From assembly GCA_007922195.1 (NCBI GenBank), contig ML682038.1, forward strand, positions 625,208-689,207: a DNA stretch of 64,000 bases. The letters are read 5' to 3'. Below, piece after piece: positions 1 through 10,500 of this stretch. The position numbers were made by a program, and so were the translations under genes. The stretch is from Podocnemis expansa. Taxonomy: Eukaryota > Chordata > Testudines > Podocnemididae. Numbering within the stretch: position 1 is the first letter of the stretch; each line of letters begins with the position of its first letter. The notes below the pieces were generated by a model. It was not told the DNA's origin and did not search any database. It saw only the letters and a program-made list of their open reading frames with translations.

Positions 1-20
1 AAGGGTGGCTGTCTTCATTT

Positions 21-80
21 AGGGCCTGATCTGAAATACGCTGAAGTTACTGGAAAAGCTCCTGTTGGCTTGGATCAGGA
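21..80. repeat. Short foldback repeat, gaagtcaatggg type
   Basis: The stretch opens with agggcctgatct and closes with tggatcagga, so its ends are imperfect inverted repeats. The same layout recurs near 3426-3508 and 53171-53237. It looks like an old sauropsid interspersed foldback element. I cannot name the family. Confidence 0.4.
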
Positions 81-581
81 CCATGAAAATCACTGGCTAA
101 AAGTAACTATTCAGTGAGGTATCTATCTTCTTATCTTGGGTCTGTAAACTCAGTCATGAGAGACATTGGAATGTGAGCTATTTTATGCTTGCAAAGAACC
201 TTATCACTGTGGTTTGCATTTAGTAAAATAGCTATAACACATCAGTTGGAGACAAATGTGTACAGAGGAAATGTGACAATAAATCAATATGGGAACACAT
301 CCTTTCTCTCAAAATCCTGTGATTTGATATACATAGTATATCAAAAAAAAATTCTAGCTTTGTGTTCACACCAATTCTGTTCTCTTTTGCACGTTGTCTT
401 CACTCTTGGGCATCATTTCGTTTTGTAACTGGTTTCACAGTGTCTTTAAATTTAATGCCATCTTCCTGAATGATGGTTCACTGATTATAAATCTGATTTT
501 TACTGTATAGCACATCTTATCCAACAAAATGTGTATTTAATCATCTTTAAATTTCTCCAGTTTTATAGAATTAAACTGCAA

Positions 582-1129
582 GGCTGTGCCTACACTTAAG
601 AAGTTAGTTCAAATTAATTTAGTCTAAATTAATTAATTTGAACTAATAATGGTTAATTTGAGCTAAGTTAATTTGAACTAACATGACCCCACCAGAAACC
701 CAAATCAAACTAGCATGTCCATGGACAGGACTTGCTAGTTCAATTTAGGAAGAGGGTGCCATGGGAAGTGTGGCAACATTGCACCCAAGAAGGGCCATGC
801 CCCCACCCAATACATGGAAAGGGGAAGGCACCCTGGGGTAAAGAAGGTCAAACCATGTTAATTCAAACTAATGCTTAGTTCAAATTTACATGGTTCCACT
901 GGGTTCATTCAAACTAAGAAGTTTGAATTAAACATTACTTCAAACTAAGAAGTTCGAATTAACTGTTACTTTGAAGTTAAGCAAGGTTTTATAACTTCAA
1001 AGTAAGCGTTCATTACTTTGAACTAAGGAGTTCCTTGGTTTGAAGTAATGATAGCCAATGTAGCCAGGCATAATTGAGTTCAAATTAATCTTCATTAAGT
1101 CGAACTAAATTGTAAGTGTAGACACAACC
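582..1129. mobile_element. MITE, AGTTCAAATTAA-type arms with GC-rich core
   Basis: Terminal inverted repeats read GGCTGTGCCTACAC at the left and GTGTAGACACAACC at the right. The element is flanked by a perfect 3-bp duplication, CAA (579-581 and 1130-1132). The arms are built from many copies of motifs such as agttcaaattaa and ttcgaattaa. The centre (about 740-860) is GC-rich and shares phrases such as gtgtggcaacat with the cores at 4841-5638 and 25801-26780. There is no coding capacity. The 3-bp duplication and GG-starting ends resemble PIF/Harbinger-like non-autonomous elements, but the superfamily is inferred. Confidence 0.85.
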
Positions 1130-1132
1130 CAA

Positions 1133-2240
1133 GTGAATGAGTGTGCTGATTACTGGCAGGAGACAGAATACCACTGTCTTGTTTGTAAGAGTACTTCTCT
1201 GGTGATTTCCCAGTCAGCATCAAGACTTTAAAAAATGGGTGCCTAATTTCAGACTCAAATGTTCATCTTTAGGCACGTAAGAGTTGCCCCAGTTTCCAAG
1301 GCGGTCAGCTCTCAACATCTCCCTTCAACTTTGGTAGGAGGTGCACAGTGCTCAACGCTCTTAAAATCAGGCTATTTAGTTAGGCACTACAGTATGGTGT
1401 TAGAAGCATAACTTTATACAGTTCTTTTGAGAATCACGGCCCAGAAGTCTTTCTATTGAGCTGATTAGAAAGATCAGTTCAGAAAGGATAGGACATGAAA
1501 GACAAAAGATGCTAAAGAAACAAGCTATTTCCAGCAGACAGCTAATGGAGTATAATTTAAGGGTACCTAATACAGTGGCTTAACTTATTATTAGCTGGCT
1601 TCATAATAATCAGATTGACCTACTGAGGAGGGGAAAATGCCATCAATACAAGAGGGGCTGGAATGGTGCCTGGTTGAATTTTCAAAAAATCTCTCGGTGA
1701 AAATAACAGCAAATAAAATGGAACACTGAGCAACAAGAAATCACTGATAAGAATATATAAAAGCAAAAATGAAAATGTATATCATTCATGTGATATGCTT
1801 CCAATTATGTTAAATAACATATATAAAGTATGTTTGCAGGTTAAGACAAAACACTTACATGTAAATTTAAACAACAGGCCTCATCATCAGTAATAGGAGG
1901 ACTGAGAGTTCCAGATCTACAGTTGATGCACATAGGGGTAACTTTCCTTGAAGTTTTAATGGAACTGTGCAAATTTACACCTGTTAAAGACCTGGCCCTT
2001 TATATCCTGCGATATTTAGATTTTACAAACATACTTCCACCCCACTAGGATTTTTTTTTAGAGGGATACATTGGCCACCCTTGCACACAGCACAGAACAT
2101 CTTTGAACTCATGATTACCATTTTTTGGTGGGTTTTTTGTTTCACGATACATTAAGCACTCTTAAATGACTGGATGTTGATCTGTTAAACTATTGTCAGT
2201 GGTTCAGAGGTGAGGTTTTGTGTTTCTGACACTTGAATCA
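1133..2240. other. AT-rich DNA without recognised features
   Basis: No open frame, RNA gene or repeat that I recognise lies between the two flanking MITEs. The sequence is AT-rich with short A and T runs. Confidence 0.5.
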
Positions 2241-2242
2241 AT

Positions 2243-2710
2243 GGGTATATCTACACTTAGAAGTTATTTAAAAATAAAGAGGTTTATTTCAAAATAACTT
2301 CTTTCCTGTTCATTCATGCGTTTTGTTGTTTTGAATTAAACATTTATTTTCAAACAGCAAAGCACTATTTCAAAATAATAAAACCTGCTTTTATTTCAAA
2401 ATAGTGCTTAAATCAAAATTATTATTTTGAAATAAGCCATTCTAAGCCACAGTATAGGCTTATTTCAAAATAATGGCCCTATTCTTTTGCCTGCCTTCCC
2501 CTCTTTCGAATTAGAGAGTAAAAATGAAGACTCGCTATTTTGAAATAATAACTCCTACCTTATTTTGAGTTAGAGAGTCTTCACTGGACTCCTAATTCAA
2601 AATAATAAATTCCAAGTAGTGCTAATTTGAAATAATTACTTCAAATTAAAATCAAAGTAGTTATTTCAAAATAACTATTTCAAATTAATGTTGTAGGTGT
2701 AGATATAGCC
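2243..2710. mobile_element. MITE, TTATTTCAAAATAA-type arms
   Basis: The left end reads GGGTATATCTACACTT and the right end GTGTAGATATAGCC. A 3-bp AAT duplication flanks it (2240-2242 and 2711-2713). The interior alternates motif copies (ttatttcaaaataa and variants) with unique spacers, for example cttttgcctgcc and agagagtcttcactggact. The same spacers occur in the same order in the copy at 15699-16169, where the motif is different. It is non-coding. Confidence 0.85.
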
Positions 2711-2713
2711 AAT

Positions 2714-3425
2714 GTGATCAGTGATTTTTTTTTTTTTGAGCTATCCCTGGATTGTTTTGTAAAGGTTATTTGTAAAGGTTATTTGACTGATCACTTTAAA
2801 AAGAGTTTTCCCATTGATGAAGCTACCTTTTAGGACCATGAAACGTAATTGTTTTAAAAAAAATTACTGCTCTTCCTGTAATTGAAAGCTGATCAATTTC
2901 TTTCCCAATGACCCAACTAGAGGATTCACCTTTTTTCTTCAAACTGCAGCTGCCTTGATGTGTATGTTCATTTTCTCAGAAAGACAAGAACTTGAGACTC
3001 ATTGTAATCATAGTCGTCATTTTCTGCCCAGCCAGAGAGGCCTGGAGTATGAATCTCTTTTCAGACATTTAATTCCCAGAATAATATATTTTAAAAAATT
3101 ATGCAACTTGTTTTATGCTAGCAACACTTTTTTTCCCAGTTGTATAAAAACTGGCTTGGTCTTTCTCAGAATTGTTAAAGTGGGAAGATAGGCACATAAG
3201 ACATGAAGAAAAGGGGTTAAATTCTGCGCTACTGTCATTCTTTTGACCTTTTCACAGCACAGATGCAACAACTCCCAGCTAAAATAAATAAAGGACAGTT
3301 CTAGTCTGTAAAAGAAAATCTACTGTCATTTAAAAGCTATCCTTTTGATTATTTCTAGTTTCAAGAGCATAAATATGCAGTTGCTTCCTGTTTCATATAG
3401 CATTGTCAGAGTGAACAGTTCTGGA
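2714..3425. other. AT-rich DNA without recognised features
   Basis: A T11 run near 2725 and several AT-rich stretches are present. The 78-codon open frame at 2955-3191 resembles no protein I know and is best read as chance. Confidence 0.45.
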
Positions 3426-3508
3426 GCCAGATTTTCAGCAGCTATAAATTGGTACAGGTTTGATTTCAATGGAGATATGCCAATTTTATGTTGGCTGAAG
3501 ATCTGGCC
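3426..3508. repeat. Short foldback repeat
   Basis: The ends gccagattttcagc and gctgaagatctggc are inverted copies, and the middle carries the phrase gatttcaatggagat. This matches the pattern of common sauropsid foldback repeats with a gacttcaatgg centre. It is non-coding and probably old. Confidence 0.45.
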
Positions 3509-4534
3509 GTAGCCTGCAGACTTCAGTAACTAAATGAGGCTCTTGTCTAAGATACCCTTTCCTAATAGCTACAAAGAGATTTTGCAAAATAGCTAGCTAA
3601 GAACCACCCCTCAAAAAATGATCAAACCCAGCACATGTACTGAGAAGAGGAGAGAATGGAGCAATGCAAGGACATAGTTTCCAGCTCCCTCTCTCTTCTT
3701 ACTGGCTCTATTCCCTGACATGACTTAGAAGAGCTACTATGTGGCTCCAGGTTGCCTCTGGGGTAGGGTTTTTAATGGATCCTACACAGCGTAGGTTGGT
3801 GTGACAGCATTCTTCTGCACATCTTGTTCATGCGCACTACATATCCACACCCTGGGAATGAAGTGGATGATTATGCAGGACCATCAGTAAAACAGATGAA
3901 CCTTTCCACAACAAAAGGGTAATTTTTTGCTTGATACTAATGGATAGGTTATGACCTTCTGTACCTTAATGAATCACAGACTCTGGCCCATGAACCTATC
4001 ATACAATCATAGAATATTAGATCTGGAAGGGACCTCATGAGCAGTGGTCCCTCTAAAGTTTGGCAGCTTGTATGCAAAATTTTCAACCTGTGCGCAAAAC
4101 TTTTTCTGAATTAAATTTGTGTGCAAACTCACATGACAAAAATTACTGACAAATCTAGAACAATGAAAAATTAATAAAAGCTGTTATTTAAAGGTTTTTT
4201 TATTAATAAAAACACCTAAGTTCTTTAGTGTTTACCCAAATTGCTATACAATCAAAGGAAACTCATTCATGGCTTTCAGATAACCAAAGACCAAAGTTAT
4301 ATTCAATCTGGATCCTAGTCATCATATTTCTGCCTAATACCCTCATCTCCTGTGTTCTACATGCAGAGTTACAGTTCACAGGGAGGCCAGCTAGTTATCA
4401 CTGACAGCATTTAAGCTGTGTTAATGGCCCCAGAGTAATGTTCCTTCTAAGGACTGGGATGTCATAAGCAAAAATTTTAGTTTGTGAAAAGAAAGTTTAC
4501 CTTATGGTAACTTGTGAGTCCACTAAATCAAGAC

Positions 4535-5690
4535 TTCAAAGAGAAATAGCTGGATTAGAATTGATATGCAGATTTGATTACGTGAAAGCAGAATTAAATC
4601 AGGACTATGAATTCTTTTCCTATTACAAGAGGTGATTTGACGTAACCCTTGTCTATGTTCTGTTTCCCAGTGTTTGAATCTTAACAACTGCTCTGATTTG
4701 CTGTTGCTGTATGACCTAATCCCATGTTTTACACACTCTTGCATTTATTTTCATCCCATTCTGGAAATTCCCCCATCTTCAAAGCATCTGACAAAGTGGA
4801 ATTTTGCTCATGAAAGCTCATGCGATAAATAAATCAGTTAAGTTGTGTTCACACGTACACTGTTACTTTGAAATAAAATCCTTATTTCGAAATAAGAAAA
4901 CATTAAATCAAAATAAGGGAAACCCTCAAAGCGAAATAGCATCCCCTGTGTCTGGACATGTTATTTCGCTTCAGGAGAGGGGCAGTATGGGAGGTGTGGC
5001 AACATGGGCTGCTGGCAGGGCCATGCTGTTGCCAACCAATCCCCAGCCACTGGCTCTGGAGAGCCAGTGGCAGGGGAAAAAATGCCGGGGGGGGGGGCAC
5101 ACAGGGGCAGGGGACTAGGAGCACACTGCAAGCAGCTCCCAGCCTCGTCAATTTCACAGCTTGGTGGCCAATCCCAGGAGGCGAGGAGAGCTGACCTGGG
5201 CATCACCCACCCAGGCAGCAGCCACCAAATCCTGGCGGCGAGGAGAGCTGGCTCAGGGATCCATCGCCCCCCTAAGCCCTCCTGCAATCCCCTCAACACC
5301 TTGGCCAGGGTGCTGATTGGCTCCCTGGCCTGGGTGCTGAGGGGGTTGGGCCTTCCTTCCAGGGTGCCATGCATCCTGGGAGGAAGGTCAAAGCTCTGTT
5401 TTGAAACAGCGGTTGTTTCAAATCAACGCATCCGAACGGTGTTGTTTCGAAACAACCATTTCAAAACAAGGGTTATTTCTATTCCACCCAAGGTTTTATT
5501 GTTCCGGAATGACAGACCTTATTTTGAAATGATGGGCTCCCATCATTTCGAAATAAAGAAACATCATTCAGACATGACATCTTTTATTTCAAAACAATGG
5601 TCATTGTTTTGAAATAAAACCCTTGTGTGGACACAGTCTTAGTCTTTAAATGCCACAAGACTCCTTGCTTCTTTTGTACAAAATAGGCCT
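4535..5690 (+). mobile_element. Penelope-like element 3' end, split by MITE
   Basis: Phrases shared with the Penelope copies at 48680-49548 and 54325-54627 occur in the same order: aacaactgctctgatttgct, a pyrimidine-rich stretch, ccatcttcaaagcatctga, ctcatgaaagctcatgc, and after the MITE gtctttaaatgcc. Joining 4840 to 5642 restores the normal ending. No coding part is left. The hammerhead-like core is mutated here (ctgacaaag instead of ctgatgaag). Confidence 0.8.
4841..5638. mobile_element. MITE, TTTCGAAATAA-type arms with GC-rich core
   Basis: The left end AGTTGTGTTCACACG and right end GTGTGGACACAGTC are inverted copies, flanked by a perfect TTA duplication (4838-4840 and 5639-5641). The arms hold repeated ttatttcgaaataa-type motifs. 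The core (about 4975-5395) is GC-rich and contains inverted pieces around 5044-5075 (ccagccactggctc and gagccagtggcag). The longer open frames on both strands here are by-products of GC richness and resemble no protein. Confidence 0.88.
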
Positions 5691-5888
5691 ATGTTTTAAA
5701 AAATACTTATTAAAAATTAAAAGAGGCCTATGTTTTAAAATGTTTATTAAAATGACTGTTTTAAAATGTGTTTATTGTAAATAGAATTAATTAATTGGGT
5801 TTAATTAATGGAATTTGTGTGAATTTCTATTTGAAATTTAATTTTTAGAAAGCTTTTTAATTAAACTAATTTTTAATTTTTTTTTTAA

Positions 5889-6190
5889 ATGGAGATAGGG
5901 AAGAAGGAGGATGAGAAAGAAAAAAGAAAGAAGGAAGAGAGAAAAAAGAGAGAGAGAAAAAAGGTAGAAAAAGAAAAGAAGAGAAGAGAAGGAAGGAAGA
6001 GAATGAAAAAATAGGACAAAGAGAGAAGGAAGGAAAAGAGGGAGAGGAAAGAAGGAAGGAAACAAGAAAGGAAGGAAGAGAAAGAAAAAAGAAAAAGAAG
6101 GAAGGGAAGTGAGAAGAGAGAGAGGGAAGAAAGGAAGAGAAAGAGAAAAAGAGAAGGAATGAAAAGAAAAGAGAGAAAGAAAGCAGAAGG
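5889..6190. repeat. Purine-rich (GGAA/GAAA) tract, 300 bp
   Basis: The plus strand is almost pure A and G, built of aagg, gaga and gaaa units with few interruptions. The minus-strand frames rich in Phe, Ser and Leu across it are artefacts of this composition. Such polypurine mirror-like tracts can form triplex DNA; that is general knowledge and not shown here. Confidence 0.9.
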
Positions 6191-7060
6191 CAGGCACCAC
6201 CTCCTCCCCAGCTGCATACCTGCCAGTGCTAAGGATGCCCTGCATGGCACTGCTCAGCTCAGCTCCGCAGCTGAAATCTGAGCTGCTGGCCAGCAAGGAG
6301 ACACTGTCAGCTCCCACAGCCCCGCAGCTAGTGCTGTCTCTGTGCTGAGCCTCTCACTGCAGCCAGTCTTATTTTCTTTCTCCAGCCCGGTGCTGCCATG
6401 AGAGGCTTAGGCTCGGAGACAGCGCTGGCTGCGGGGCTTCAGGAGCTGATGCTGCCTCCTCGCTGGCCAGTAGCTCAGATCTCAGCTGCTGAGCCTTGGC
6501 CCCCTGCCCTGCCAGCCAACATGTGTGCACTGAGGCCAGAAAAGTTGTGCGCGGGCACGCACACATGCACCTTAAAGGGAACAGTGCTCATGAGGTCATC
6601 TAGTCCAACCCTTTGCTAAAAGCAGAACTACTCCCACTAAATCATCCCAATCTGGGTTTTGTCCAACTGGGTTTTAAAAGTTTCAAAGATGGATATTCCA
6701 CCGCTTCCCTAGGCAACCCATTCCCATGCTTCACCACTCTCTTAGAAAGAAGGGTTTTTCCTAATATCCAACCTTGACCTCCCCGGCTGCAACTTGAAAC
6801 CATTGCTCCTTGTTCTGTCCTTTGTTACTACTGAGAACAGCCTAGCTCCCTCTTCTTTGGAGCATCCCTTCAGTAGCTGTAGGCTGCTATCAAATCCCTC
6901 CTCAGTCTTCTCTTCTGCTGACTAAAGAAGCCTAGTTCCTTCAGTCTTTCCTTGTAAGTCATGTGCCCCCGCCCTCTAATCATTTTCAGTGCCCTCCACT
7001 GGACTTCTTCTAATTTGTCCACATCTTTTCTGTAGTGGGGAGCCCAAAACTACACACAGT

Positions 7061-7780
7061 TACTATGTCTACATTGCAGAGCATTTTCAAAAAAACTTTT
7101 TTCAAAAATATTATTTTGAAATAATTATCTCGAAATGACTTTTTTCAAAAATGCTATTTCTGGAGAATGGTCAGAGTATGGCTCCTTGTCCAGAAAGACC
7201 ATGGCTTTTTTATTTATTTATTTATTTATTTTTGAAAGTGAAAGTCTACACCGGACATTCTTTTTCAAAAAAAACCAGTGGGGGAGAGAGGCAGGCTTTT
7301 TCGAAAAAAGCTTTTGCCGTGTCCGGCAATGGCTTTTTTCAAAAAAGCTATCTCAAAAAAGGCTTTTTTTTCAAAAGGTAACCAGGTTTAGCATTGGCAA
7401 AAAAGTGCACTGGTATTTTGAGATACCAGCACACTTTTTGAAAAAGCTAAACATGACCGCTTTTTCAAAAGAAAAAGCCTTTTTGGAGATAGCTTTTTTT
7501 GAAAAAAGCCATCGCCAGATGCGGCAAAGGCTTTTTTCAAAAAAGCCTGCCTATCTCTTCCATTGGCTTTTTTTTTTTCCTCAAAAAAGAAAGTCTGGTA
7601 TAGACTTTCATTTTTGGAAAAAAAAGCCTCAGTATTTTCAGACAAGGAGCCATCCTTGGACCGTTCTCCTGAAATAGCTTTTTTGAAAGAAGTTATTTTG
7701 AGATAATTATTCTGAATATATTTTGAAATAATTTTCAAAAAAAAGTTTTTTCAAAAATGCTCTGCAATATAGATGAAGCC
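7061..7780. mobile_element. MITE, TTTTTTCGAAAAAA-type arms, inside CR1
   Basis: The left end tactatgtctacattgc and the complement of the right end (ggcttcatctatattgc) are inverted copies. A 3-bp AGT duplication (7058-7060 and 7781-7783) flanks it, and removal rejoins the CR1 sequence cacacagt-attctagatg. Nearly the whole 720 bp folds on itself: for example, the block at 7180-7380 has its inverted copy at 7490-7670. The motif is a T run, tcaa or tcga, then an A run. The 180-codon frame across it is repetitive and not a gene. Confidence 0.88.
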
Positions 7781-7783
7781 AGT

Positions 7784-8069
7784 ATTCTAGATGTGGCCTC
7801 ACCCGTGACAAATAGAGGGTAATAATTATACCCCTCAATCTGTTGGCATTGCTACTACTTACGCAGCCCAGTAGCCTGTTAGCCTTTTTGGCAACAAGGG
7901 CACACTGTTGACTCATACCCAGCTTTCCATACACCAAAACCCCCAGGTCCTTTTCTACAGAGCTGCTACTCAGCTGGTCGGTCCCTAGCCTGTACGAGTA
8001 CATGGGATTTTTCTGTTCTAAGTGCACAATGTTTTGCACTTGTGCTTGCTGAACCTCATGAGATTTCAT
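7784..8069 (-). pseudogene. CR1 ORF2 C-terminal reverse-transcriptase fragment
   Basis: The minus-strand translation contains EKDLGVLVYGKLGMSQQCAL followed by VAKKANRLLGC and VRPHLEYW, the well-known segment C-terminal to the reverse-transcriptase palm in CR1-type LINEs. ORF2 would supply endonuclease and reverse transcriptase for target-primed reverse transcription. The frame runs out into the MITE at 7780, and the rest of the domain is missing or frameshifted. It is a relic within the antisense CR1. Confidence 0.85.
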
Positions 8070-8509
8070 TTGGTCAAATACTCCACTTTACCCATCTCCC
8101 TGAATCCTAGCCCTGCCCTCCAGCATATCTAGTGTCATCCACAAACTTGCTGAGTGTCCAATCTATCCTATTATCCAGATCATTAATGAAGAGATTGAAC
8201 AAAATCAGCCCTAGGATGGTCAGGCACAATTTGCCCTTGACGAGTCCATGCTGACTGTTCTTGATCACTGTTTTCCTCCAAGTGTTTCAGAATGGATTCT
8301 TTGAGGACCCAATCCACCTTTTTTCCTTTCTTTGAGGTGGTATTTGCCTTTTTCCAATCATCTTGGACCTCCCCTGATCACCATTAGTTTTCAAAGATAA
8401 TGGCCAGTGGCTCTTCAATTCCATCAGCCAACTACCTCAACACTCTCGGATGCAGTTCACCCAGCCCCATAGACTTGTGCATGTCCAACTTCTCTAAGTA
8501 GTCCCTAAC

Positions 8510-8869
8510 CTAATCTTCCATTACCAAGGGCCACTCTGTTTCTCCCCATTTTGTGTTGCCCGGTGCAGTAGCCTGGGAGCTGACCCTGACTATGAAGACT
8601 GAGGTAAAAAAGGGATTGAATATTTCAATCTTTTCCACATCATCCACTAGGTTGCCTGCCCCAATCAGTAAGGGGCCTACACCAGCCCTCAGCCTCTTCT
8701 TGTCACTGACATAGACCCCCTTCCTGTTACCTTTCACATCCCTTGTTAGCTGCAACTCCAGTTGCCCTTTGGCCTTCCTGATTTTACCCCTGTAGCCCTG
8801 AGCAATATCATTATACTCCTCCCTACTCATGTGTCCAAGCTTCCACTTCTTGTGAGCTTCCCTCTTCAT
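8510..8869 (-). pseudogene. CR1 ORF2 linker before the reverse transcriptase
   Basis: An open frame of 119 codons reads KREAHKKWKLGHMSREEY, then GKIRKAKGQLELQLTRDVKG and later FNPFFTSVF. This is the stretch between the endonuclease and the reverse-transcriptase palm in CR1 ORF2. The usual palm motifs do not follow, because the copy is deleted downstream near 8230. No function is expected. Confidence 0.82.
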
Positions 8870-9185
8870 GCTTCAGCTCACTGCAGACTTCTGTGCTAAG
8901 CCACGCTGGGTGCCATTTATATTTCCTATTCTTTCTGCACATTGGACTGTTATCTTCCTGTACCCTTAGTAGGGTTTCTTTAAAATACAGCCAGCTCTCT
9001 TTGCACTCCTTTCTCCTTCAGATTAGCCTCCCAGGGGGATCCTGCCCATCAGTTCCCTGAGGGAGCCAAAGTCTGCTTTTCTGATGTCTGGGTTCTGCTT
9101 CTTTCCCTTCTTCCTTTGATCAAGATCCTGAACTCTACCGTCTTATGGTCTCTGCTGCCCGGGTTGCTGTTCACTTCTACTTCTA

Positions 9186-9485
9186 GGGTATGTTCACATG
9201 AGAGTTTTATTTCGAAACAACAGCCGTTGTTCTGAAATAAAACTTGTTAGGTCCAGATGACATTTTGTTATTTTGAAGGGACAGAAGGTTATTTCAAAAC
9301 TGCTAAACCTCATCTGAAATCGAAATAACTCGTTTCAAAAGGGTTGTTTCGAAACAACGCAGTTAGGACACGTTGTTTCGAAACAACCTCTGTTTCAAAA
9401 CAGGGATTTGACCTTCTTCCCAGAGTGCATGGCACCCTGGGAGGAAGTCCTACCCCCTCTCAGCACTCTGGCCCTCCTTCTTGGA
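9186..9485. mobile_element. MITE, TTTCGAAACAA-type arm, one end only
   Basis: The left end reads GGGTATGTTCACATG and is followed by repeated ttatttcgaaacaac motifs, then the GC-rich core phrase accttcttcccagagtgc. No inverted right end is found before the CR1 sequence resumes near 9486. The copy therefore looks truncated, and the deletion probably also took neighbouring CR1 endonuclease sequence. It shares its core with 4841-5638 and 55543-56843. Confidence 0.75.
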
Positions 9486-9499
9486 ACAATATCTCATGG

Positions 9500-9709
9500 T
9501 CAAAGAAGCCAAAGCCCTCTCTTCAACACCATCTTCATATCCATGTATGTGTGACAGTCTCTGCCTGGGCCTTTTCCATCAATAGGAAGGATGGATGAGA
9601 ATACCACCTGCACCTCCAACTCCTTTACCCCCCTTTCCATGGCCACATAGTCCACAGTGATATGCTTAAGATCATTCTTGGCTGTATCATTGTTGCCCAC
9701 ATGAATCAA
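9500..9709 (-). pseudogene. CR1 ORF1 esterase-like fragment
   Basis: The minus-strand frame reads IHVGNNDTAKNDL and later VKELEVQVVFSSILPI. This is the conserved part of the SGNH/esterase-like domain in CR1 ORF1, including the GNND block, where the usual family form is G-x-N-D. Vertebrate CR1 ORF1 proteins are known to carry such a domain. Only about 70 codons remain in one frame, so it is a relic. It supports assigning 9486-10500 to the same CR1. Confidence 0.8.
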
Positions 9710-10500
9710 AAGAAAGCAGCAGTGGTCCGAGGGCTTGATGAATCTCCAAAGATTCTCTGTCCTATCCTGAATTCTAGCTTAAGGCAAGCAGCACACTTCT
9801 CAGGTTTGCTGGTCTGGATGGCAGATGGATGACTCAGTCCTTCTGAGGAGGGAATCCCTGACAACCATCATCCATCTTTTCCTCTTGGGATTGGTGGTCA
9901 CAAAACCACCACCTCTGGGGCAATGCATGCTTTTCAACCAACAGCATCTCCTTCTGATCCTTTCGCTCAGATGGCTCTTCCAAGGCATTCTAAGCAACAG
10001 TACCTGTAGAGAGTAACAACTTTCAGGTTCTTACCTCTATCGGTTTTGGGGATATAGGGATTCTCTTCTTACATCCTCTGTGGGTCACATGCTGCCAATT
10101 TTCTTCTCCAGTCTTCAGTCCCCTATGCACTGTGCTCTCAGATTCTTTGGCAGGCTGTGCCCACAGAATCCGCTCCTGACTCCTATCCAGAAAGTCGTCT
10201 TGTTCTCTGATGGACTGCAGGGTTGATATTTGAGCCTCTACTCTTTAATCGTTTCCTCCAGTATGGAAACCAGCTTGCACTTTGTATAGATGATGTTAGT
10301 AGGATTGTCAGGGAGAAAGATGAACAAGGCACATCCCATAGAGGTCATAACAGCTGATGTCTCACTACTCATGCTGTCCTCTCTGAAAGAGCCTCTGAAG
10401 ATGATGTACTTAGTGAGATCGGATACCTGAAAAACAAGGCTTTGTGGGCTTCCCCGAGGCAAACTCCTGTTTGCCTCTCCTCTGGTCACCACTCACTCTG

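Larger units (their letters stand above)
4042..6587. mobile_element. hAT DNA transposon, non-autonomous, 2.5 kb
   Basis: The left end starts cagtggtccctctaaag and the right end is the complement of cactgttccctttaagg. A perfect 8-bp duplication, CTCATGAG, lies at 4034-4041 and 6588-6595, the hallmark length for hAT. Removing the element restores an uninterrupted CR1 tail. The interior has no transposase. It holds a Penelope 3' end (about 4535-5690), itself split by a MITE, then a purine-rich tract (5889-6190) and a GC-rich end (6200-6560). Confidence 0.9.
3996..10500 (-). mobile_element. CR1 LINE, antisense, split by nested insertions
   Basis: The minus strand carries a 5'-degraded CR1 retrotransposon. 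Its 3' tip is at 3996-4041 (complement of the usual CR1 tail) and continues at 6588 after a hAT insertion. Going up in coordinate, 6596-7060 is the 3' UTR and ORF2 end, 7781-8230 the C-terminal part of ORF2, 8230-9185 the region between endonuclease and reverse transcriptase, and 9486-10500 the ORF1 region. Most of the reverse-transcriptase palm is lost at a junction near 8215-8235, and the endonuclease is missing around 9186-9485. Turtle CR1 elements normally carry ORF1 and ORF2, so this is a dead, internally deleted copy. Ends are approximate except where target duplications fix them. Confidence 0.9.

Noticed and set aside
4738..4842. Functional hammerhead in the 4.8-kb Penelope copy
   Set aside because: The core reads ctgacaaag, which destroys the CTGATGA box.
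5004..5612. 202-codon plus-strand frame
   Set aside because: It spans the core and right arm of a MITE; the second half is translated arm motif.
5838..6317. 159-codon Phe/Ser/Leu-rich minus-strand frame resembling membrane segments
   Set aside because: It is the translated complement of a polypurine tract.
7135..7738. 180- and 116-codon frames rich in Phe and Lys
   Set aside because: They are translated T-run and A-run motifs of a foldback MITE.
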